From positions 1,736,001 to 1,800,000 of the forward strand of contig OY762933.1 in assembly GCA_963666765.1 (NCBI GenBank): a stretch of DNA of 64,000 bases. Direction: 5' to 3'. A model generated the notes under the pieces. That model saw nothing but the letters and a program-made list of their open reading frames with translations. It searched no databases and was not told where the DNA came from. Source of the stretch: Foliamicus sp963666765. Lineage in GTDB: Bacteria > Pseudomonadota > Gammaproteobacteria > Steroidobacterales > Foliamicaceae. This document shows positions 58,783 through 64,000 of the stretch, piece by piece (position 1 is the stretch's first letter; every line of letters begins with the position of its first letter). A program made the position numbers and the translations under genes.

Positions 58783-59943
58783 CTAGCTCGTGCGCAGCAG
58801 GGCCACTATATCCAGCCTCAGCGCCCGGATGACCGGCGGCAGCACGGACCCCAGGCTGATCGCCAGCATCAGCGCCAGGCCCAGCACTACGGAATACGTC
58901 CCGATGTGCAGGCCCGCGGGGAACATCGCCCCCATGAACCCGGCGATGAGCACCAGGGCGCCCCATCCGAGCGCCATCGCCAGGATGCCCACAGGCAGAA
59001 CCAGCAGCAGGCCCTCCACGACGGTCAGGCCGAAGATGCTTCCCGACGTAAAGCCCAGTGTCTTGAGCACGCCCATCTCATGGATTCTCTCGCGCACGGA
59101 TTGCGCCATCGTATGTCCGGTAACCAGCAGGATCATGAACACCACCGCGGCCAGGATCAAGGTCACGATCAGCCCTATATTGCCGAACTGCTGTGCGTAT
59201 GCCTGGGCGAAGGCCGCCTCGGTGTTGGTCTTGGTTTCCGCCGGCGAATTGGCGAACTCCGCGTCGATGGATTCCACTAATTCATTCAGCGGCATCGATC
59301 CGTCGCCCTTGGACACGTACCAGCCGACGGTGCCCTTGCCGAAGGCCCGAGCTTCGTCGAAGTAGTCGTAGTGAAAAAGGACTACGCCCGCATTCATGCC
59401 GGCGTCGGTGTCGTCGAAAATGCCTTCGATATCGAATTCCCACACGTCGCTGCCATTGTTGCGCGTCCATATGCTGGACCTGAGCGGCACCCGGTCGCCG
59501 ATCTGCCAGCCGTACTGGTTCGCGACCGGACGTCCGACGATCGCGCCCATACGGTTGCCCAGCCAGGCCTGCTTCCGTTCTTCGTCCAGCTTGATCTCGG
59601 GATTCAGCGCCAGGTATTGCTCGGCTTCCACCGGGTACTGCGCGAACTCGGGATTATCCTGGAAACGGGCCCCGAACCAGGTGCCGTGGGAAACCGCCTC
59701 GATGCCCGGAAGCCGTGCGATCCGGGACTCGTAGGCGACGGGCAGCATCATGATCAGCGAAACCTTGTGCGAGCTGAGCAGCCGCTCCTCGGCCGAGGGA
59801 CCCACGTCGGAAAACGAGAACGCGATCCGCAGACCTTCCAGCAGGGTAAAGAGAAAGAACACCACGAGGATGGCCAGCATGGTGAATACGGTGCGGATCG
59901 GCTTGCGCCACAGGTTGCGCCAGATGAGTGTGAAACGGTTCAT
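58783..59943 (-). CDS. FtsX/MacB-type ABC permease, first of two
   Basis: The 386-residue protein starts MNRFTLIWRNLWRKPIRTVF and has an N-terminal helix (about 20-40), a periplasmic domain and three C-terminal helices, with RERIHEMGVLKTLGFTSGSI before the last ones. I chose this ATG because of the typical WRNL-x-RKPIRT start; an open extension upstream is the alternative frame. It follows the ATPase gene after 19 bases. The two permeases probably form a heterodimer. Confidence 0.88.
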   Translation of the reverse strand: MNRFTLIWRNLWRKPIRTVFTMLAILVVFFLFTLLEGLRIAFSFSDVGPSAEERLLSSHKVSLIMMLPVAYESRIARLPGIEAVSHGTWFGARFQDNPEFAQYPVEAEQYLALNPEIKLDEERKQAWLGNRMGAIVGRPVANQYGWQIGDRVPLRSSIWTRNNGSDVWEFDIEGIFDDTDAGMNAGVVLFHYDYFDEARAFGKGTVGWYVSKGDGSMPLNELVESIDAEFANSPAETKTNTEAAFAQAYAQQFGNIGLIVTLILAAVVFMILLVTGHTMAQSVRERIHEMGVLKTLGFTSGSIFGLTVVEGLLLVLPVGILAMALGWGALVLIAGFMGAMFPAGLHIGTYSVVLGLALMLAISLGSVLPPVIRALRLDIVALLRTS

Positions 59944-59962
59944 GTTCCCGGCCCCCGAAAAT

Positions 59963-60658
59963 TCAGTGCAGGTCCACCGGCGTCTTGCTGAGCTCGCCCT
60001 TGTCCAGGTGCAGCACTCGGTGGGCAAAGGAAGCGGCGCGTGGATCGTGGGTGACCATGACGATGGTCTTGCCGTAATCCCGGTTCAGCTGCTGCAGCAA
60101 AGCCATGATTTCGTCGGCGGTCGTGCGATCCAGATCGCCGGTGGGCTCGTCGCACAGCAGAATGGGCGGATCGGACACGATGGCGCGCGCGATCGCGACC
60201 CTCTGTTCCTGGCCGCCCGACAACTCCCGGGGATAATGCTTCGCCCGGTCCGCCAGGCCCACCAGCTGCAGCGCCGTGTTCACGTGTTTCCTGCGCTGCG
60301 AGGCCGAAAGGTTGGTCAGCAGCAACGGCAGGCCCACGTTGCGCGCGGCGGTAAGCACCGGCAACAGGTTGTAGAACTGGAAGATAAACCCGATGTTGCT
60401 CGCCCGCCATTTCGCCAGGGCGCCCGACGAGAGCTTGCTGATGTTCTTGCCGTCCACCTCCACGTCGCCCCGGGTGGGCTTGTCAAGACCGCCCAGCAGG
60501 TTCAGCAGCGTGGTCTTGCCGGACCCGGAAGGGCCCATGAGGCCGACGAAATCGCCTTCCTCGATGCCCAGCGTTATCCCGTCAAGCACGCGCACGAGTT
60601 CCCGCCCCTTGCGGTAATTCTTGCCGACGTCCGCCAGACGGATCAATTGTCGAGCCAT
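59963..60658 (-). CDS. LolD/MacB-type ABC ATPase
   Basis: The 231-residue ATPase has Walker A GPSGSGKTTLLNLLGGLDKP (about 41-60), signature LSGGQEQRVAIARAIVSDPP and Walker B LLCDEPTGDLDR. This is the class powering mechanotransmission exporters such as MacAB or LolCDE. It is in one run with two permeases and a MacA-type adaptor, so the complex may work from the periplasm rather than as a pump through the inner membrane. Confidence 0.93.
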   Translation of the reverse strand: MARQLIRLADVGKNYRKGRELVRVLDGITLGIEEGDFVGLMGPSGSGKTTLLNLLGGLDKPTRGDVEVDGKNISKLSSGALAKWRASNIGFIFQFYNLLPVLTAARNVGLPLLLTNLSASQRRKHVNTALQLVGLADRAKHYPRELSGGQEQRVAIARAIVSDPPILLCDEPTGDLDRTTADEIMALLQQLNRDYGKTIVMVTHDPRAASFAHRVLHLDKGELSKTPVDLH

Positions 60659-60683
60659 AAATCGCGCTCTTGATTCCTGTGCC

Positions 60684-61919
60684 TCAAGGATATTGAATTT
60701 CGGCGCCGTCGGATAGCCCCGCGGGAGGATCCACGACCACCCTGTCGCCCGCGGACAGGCCGGAAACGACAGAGACGCGCCCGCCGTCGCGCCATCCGAT
60801 CACGATATCGCGCCGCCAGGCCCGGTCGTCCTCCGCAATGTAGACCCAGTTGCTGTCGCCCTCCCCGAGAACGGCCGAGGCCGCAACGGTGAGCGCGGCA
60901 GGCGCCTGCTCGGACTGCGGAACCGGCTGCCCCTCTTCGATGAATGACACCTTGGCGCCCATGTCGGGCAGGATGCGCGCATCCCGTTCGAGAATGCCCA
61001 CGCGCACCCGTACGGTGGCCTTCTCGCGGTTGGCCGCCGGCACGATGGCAATCACTTCCGCGGGAATCCGCCAGTCGGGATAGGCGTCCAGCCGCGCGGT
61101 AACGGCCCCTCCGGGACGCACGCGCTGCAGGTAGGCCTCGTTCACGTCCACCTCGATCTCCAGCGACTCCATGTCCACGAGCGTGCAGATCCCCGTGCGC
61201 GTAAAGCCGCCGCCGGCGGAGACCGGCGAGATCATTTCCCCCGGCTGCGCATTCTTGTCGATGACCACGCCGGCGAAAGGCGCGCGCACGATGGTCTCGC
61301 TGAGCGCCTGCCGCTGCACGGCGACGGCGCGCTCGGCGACCGTAACCGACGCCGCGTTGGCTTCCAGCCGTGCGCTGAGACGATCGCGCGTAGCCCGGGC
61401 GGCGTCCAGTTCCGCCTCGCTGGCCAGCCCCTGGCCGTGCAGTTCCGACAGGCGGCCGTAGGCAAGCCCGGCCTCGTGAAGTTCGGCGCGGGTCTCGCCC
61501 AAAGAACTCTCGGCCGACGCGAGCTGCGCCTCGGAGAGCCGCAGCTGGGCCTGTTCGGCCGCGTCGTCGAGCTCCGCCACGACCTGGCCTTCGTCGACGG
61601 CCATGCCCTCTTCCACGAGCACCGTGCGGATGCGGCCGGTGCGCTTGGACGAGACCGTGGCGGCGCGGCGCGCAGTCACGTAGCCGCTGGCGTCCAGCAC
61701 GCTGGCCACGGCGCCGCCTGAGGATCTGCGCACGGTTTCGACCCGCACCTCCGCCCGGCTGTCCGGCAGGAAGTTAAGCGCCAGGAGCACCAGCACGCCG
61801 ACGACGACCAGCGTCGCGATCGACGGCCAGAGAAAACGCCCTAAGGGGCTTTCCTGGGGCTGCTCATCCCGGGGAATGCGCAGCCCCTCAAGACTTGGGC
61901 TTGCGGAGGGTTCGCTCAT
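60684..61919 (-). CDS. MacA-type periplasmic adaptor
   Basis: The 411-residue protein has an N-terminal membrane helix (about 30-50), a lipoyl-type domain in two halves (VSSKRTGRIRTVLVEEGMAV and VRAPFAGVVIDKNAQPGEMI), a coiled-coil hairpin between them and a beta-barrel/membrane-proximal C-terminus. It would connect the ABC complex to the outer membrane or a partner. It overlaps the chelatase-like gene before it by 4 bases (ATGA), so both are tightly linked. Confidence 0.9.
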   Translation of the reverse strand: MSEPSASPSLEGLRIPRDEQPQESPLGRFLWPSIATLVVVGVLVLLALNFLPDSRAEVRVETVRRSSGGAVASVLDASGYVTARRAATVSSKRTGRIRTVLVEEGMAVDEGQVVAELDDAAEQAQLRLSEAQLASAESSLGETRAELHEAGLAYGRLSELHGQGLASEAELDAARATRDRLSARLEANAASVTVAERAVAVQRQALSETIVRAPFAGVVIDKNAQPGEMISPVSAGGGFTRTGICTLVDMESLEIEVDVNEAYLQRVRPGGAVTARLDAYPDWRIPAEVIAIVPAANREKATVRVRVGILERDARILPDMGAKVSFIEEGQPVPQSEQAPAALTVAASAVLGEGDSNWVYIAEDDRAWRRDIVIGWRDGGRVSVVSGLSAGDRVVVDPPAGLSDGAEIQYP

Positions 61920-63436
61920 TGAGCGCCGTGCCCGGCGCCTTGGGCCTGGGCCGGCGCGTCACCCGCGGGATTGCCGGCATGCTGGGAAAGGATCGAATCC
62001 ATGGCCTGGAAGAAGGCCTCGACCACCGGTCCGCTGTAGCGGCCCACCGGCGTGCCGTTGTAGATGACCCGCGTGCCGTCCTGCACGTATTCGCGCACCA
62101 GGGGCTCGTTCCAGTCCGGGTAGTCGATGGGATCGTACCGGCTGTACTCGTCGAAACCCTCGAAATTGACCATGGCGTGCCCGAAGGCGGTGTCGGTGTT
62201 CTCGGCGAAGAACGAGACGGGCAGGTTGACGATGTAATCGAAGCCGTCGTTGATGCCGTTCCAGTACGCCTCATTGGTGGACAGGTACCGGTCGTCGGGA
62301 TCGTTGAGCGGATCGGCGAAGTTCTCCTGGCTCGTCACCAGCTCGCTGCGGGAAAAGCCGTAACTCTCCAACACTTCGCGGACATCATTCTCCATGCCTT
62401 CAAGAAACGCCGGCGACAGCTCCAGCCAGGCCTCGTGCGGCACCCGGTCCCAGGGCATTCCATGGCTCGATATCACCACCTTTACCGTATCCGCGGGCGA
62501 AAACGTATCCAGGCGGTCCCTCAGCATTCTGACGTAAGCGCTGCGCATTACCGGGAAGTCGCCGAGTTGAGGAGTGATGATTACCTTGATGTGCTTGCCG
62601 TTTCGCTCCTCCCACTCGTGGATGTAGTGCATGGCGTGCTTGATGCTGCTGTTGAATTCCTCGTGGTGCGAAAAGATCGGCCTGGGGCTGGCCAGCAATA
62701 CCGTGTCCACCCCGGTGTCCAGCAACTCGTACATGGCCTTTCGGGCCATGCCCAGGTGCTCGGCGGTCACCCAGGCCCAGGGAATGTCGCCGTACTTTTC
62801 TTGCACCCGCTGCATGGCTTCCTCGGCGAGGATGCGGCTGCCTTCCTCGTGAGGTATTCGGCCGTCCATGAAACCCTTTCCGGGCGCGTAGTAAAACACC
62901 CGGCACTTGGTGATCAGCCTGGCCGCCGACGCAGGCATGCCGGCCTTGCGGCCGGGAAGCAGGAAATAGCCCTGGGCCATGTAGGTGGCGGTTGACGGCG
63001 GCGACCACACGACTTCGCCGGTCAGGTACTTGTCGGCGTAGGGCACGCCGTCGAAATCGGTATCGCGTCCCAGGTGGTCGATCAGCCGGGTGGGAGTGAA
63101 CTCCTCGAATTCGTAATAGCGCTCGACATCCATGAGCACCACGCCCCGATCGGCCCCGGCGATGTTGCGGATCGGCCAGGGAATGTACTGCAGGCTCTTG
63201 CCCGTCAGCACGTAGTAGTCCTCGGCGCGGAATTCTTCCGGCTGGATGAGATGCGAGATGAACACGCCCACGCGGCCCTCGGGCACGGTGTCCTGCGTCT
63301 TGTAGTAAGCGAAGTAGTTCGGTTCCACCAGTTGCGGCGGCGTGCGGTTCATGTACCGGAATACACCGAATCCGGCCACCGCGAGGGTGAACACTGCAAT
63401 AAGGCCCACAACGGCCACCTTAAGGAGTTTCTTCAT
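61916..63436 (-). CDS. Membrane-anchored ferrochelatase-like protein
   Basis: The 506-residue protein has an N-terminal membrane helix (about 7-27) after MKKLLKVA, so the bulk should face the periplasm. The segment VVISSHGMPWD (320-330) resembles the class II chelatase motif with active-site His (His325), and LASPRPIFSHHEEFNSS (248-264) resembles the preceding LPLYPQFS segment. IVNLPVSFFAENTDT (402-416) resembles the segment with the catalytic acid, here Asp415. Residues 40-180 match nothing I know. A tandem paralogue lies upstream. Function as a chelatase is inferred, not shown. Confidence 0.65.
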   Translation of the reverse strand: MKKLLKVAVVGLIAVFTLAVAGFGVFRYMNRTPPQLVEPNYFAYYKTQDTVPEGRVGVFISHLIQPEEFRAEDYYVLTGKSLQYIPWPIRNIAGADRGVVLMDVERYYEFEEFTPTRLIDHLGRDTDFDGVPYADKYLTGEVVWSPPSTATYMAQGYFLLPGRKAGMPASAARLITKCRVFYYAPGKGFMDGRIPHEEGSRILAEEAMQRVQEKYGDIPWAWVTAEHLGMARKAMYELLDTGVDTVLLASPRPIFSHHEEFNSSIKHAMHYIHEWEERNGKHIKVIITPQLGDFPVMRSAYVRMLRDRLDTFSPADTVKVVISSHGMPWDRVPHEAWLELSPAFLEGMENDVREVLESYGFSRSELVTSQENFADPLNDPDDRYLSTNEAYWNGINDGFDYIVNLPVSFFAENTDTAFGHAMVNFEGFDEYSRYDPIDYPDWNEPLVREYVQDGTRVIYNGTPVGRYSGPVVEAFFQAMDSILSQHAGNPAGDAPAQAQGAGHGAQ

Positions 63437-64000
63437 CGTCCCGGCTGCCCCTCTGCTTGCGCGAACTCAACAATCCGATCGACCCGTGAGCCGGACGGGT
63501 CGCCGGAATGTTGCGAAAGAATCGAATCCATTGCCTGGAAGAAAGCCTCGACGATGGGCTGGCGGTACCGGCCCACGGGCGTTCCGTTGTAGATCACCCG
63601 CGTGCCGTCCTGGACGAACTCCCGGACCATGGGCTGGTCCCAGTCAGGGTAATCGATCGGCTCGTAAATCGAGAAATCGTCAAAGAACTCGAAGTTGAAC
63701 ATGGCGTGGCCGAAGGCCGTGTCGGTGTTCTCCACGTAGAACTCGATCGGAACGTTGACGATATGGCTGAAGCCGTCATGGATACCGTCCCAGAAGGCCT
63801 CGTTGGTGGACAGATACCTGCCTTGGGGGTTATTGACCGGATCGGCAAAATGGTCCTGGCTGAGCACCACCTCTTGGCGTGCGAAACCGTAGCTTTCCAC
63901 GATCCTGCGGGCGTCCTCCACCATGGCGTCGCGGTACGGCGGCGCCAGTTCAATCCAGGCTTCGTGCGGCACGAAATCCCAGGGCATGCCGTGAGTGGAT
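63433..64000 (-). CDS. Second ferrochelatase-like protein (5' end beyond the window)
   Basis: Only the C-terminal part, about 188 codons, is inside the window; the frame is open to the edge (reading STHGMPWDFVPHEAW). It is a close paralogue of the next gene, with about two-thirds identical residues by eye, including GHAMFNFE, VQDGTRVIYNGTPVGRY and VEAFFQAMDSILSQH. The candidate active-site His (STHG) and acid (ENTDT) are kept. The stop overlaps the next ATG by 4 bases, so the two copies are coupled. Confidence 0.65.
   Translation of the reverse strand, partial: STHGMPWDFVPHEAWIELAPPYRDAMVEDARRIVESYGFARQEVVLSQDHFADPVNNPQGRYLSTNEAFWDGIHDGFSHIVNVPIEFYVENTDTAFGHAMFNFEFFDDFSIYEPIDYPDWDQPMVREFVQDGTRVIYNGTPVGRYRQPIVEAFFQAMDSILSQHSGDPSGSRVDRIVEFAQAEGQPGR

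Overview
This window is GC-rich bacterial chromosome. It looks like a gammaproteobacterium, or a close proteobacterial relative. The pointers are the gene order (secE-nusG-rplK-rplA-rplJ-rplL-rpoB-rpoC, then rpsL-rpsG-fusA-tuf joined to the S10 and spc operons), two nearly identical tuf genes with tRNA-Tyr/Gly/Thr before one and tRNA-Trp after it, a three-helix SecE, and Gram-negative envelope genes (lipoproteins, RND and LolD/MacB-type exporters, Bat cluster, DinJ/YafQ). I cannot name the genus.

1-23.9 kb is core information-processing DNA, all read from the minus strand. A tRNA-tuf transcript with a good sigma-70-like promoter runs into secE, nusG, the L11/L1/L10/L7-L12 genes, rpoB and rpoC. 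A hairpin follows rpoC, and directly after it a second promoter drives rpsL, rpsG, fusA, tuf, rpsJ and the S10/spc genes down to rplE, which is cut by the window edge. Many junctions are 4-bp ATGA overlaps.

24-31 kb holds a plus-strand RND efflux pair, a stand-alone Rieske oxygenase, a solitary DNA-methyltransferase-like gene and a site-2 protease. 31.8-36.5 kb is a GldA/GldF/GldG/DUF4340-type ABC cluster. 36.6-41.1 kb carries an exported methyltransferase-like protein, a very acidic lipoprotein, a rhomboid protease, an M48 lipoprotein protease, lipA and ogt. 41.1-47.5 kb is a MoxR-DUF58-DUF4381-BatA-BatB/C-BatD stress-tolerance operon. 48-50.7 kb is a YtrA-type regulator, an ABC ATPase and a membrane permease broken by a one-base frame change in a homopolymer. 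It is followed by a DinJ/YafQ toxin-antitoxin pair, an EF-G paralogue lacking key GTPase residues, an SRPBCC protein, an alpha/beta-hydrolase with His at the nucleophile position, and a DUF885 lipoprotein.

57-64 kb is the most unusual part. One operon-like run encodes two tandem, membrane-anchored, ferrochelatase-like proteins, a MacA-type adaptor, a LolD-type ATPase, two FtsX/MacB-type permeases and a small C-terminal-haem cytochrome resembling cytochrome c'. I infer a periplasmic tetrapyrrole- or metal-handling exporter; I know of no described system with this composition.

Between genes there are long perfect hairpins whose stems differ but whose loops share words (rpoB-rpoC gap, after the RND gene, before the exported methyltransferase). 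There is also a 164-bp near-perfect palindrome whose end sequence recurs inside the DUF4381 gene. I saw no rRNA, CRISPR array, transposase or prophage gene. No stretch longer than 300 bases lacks an annotated feature.
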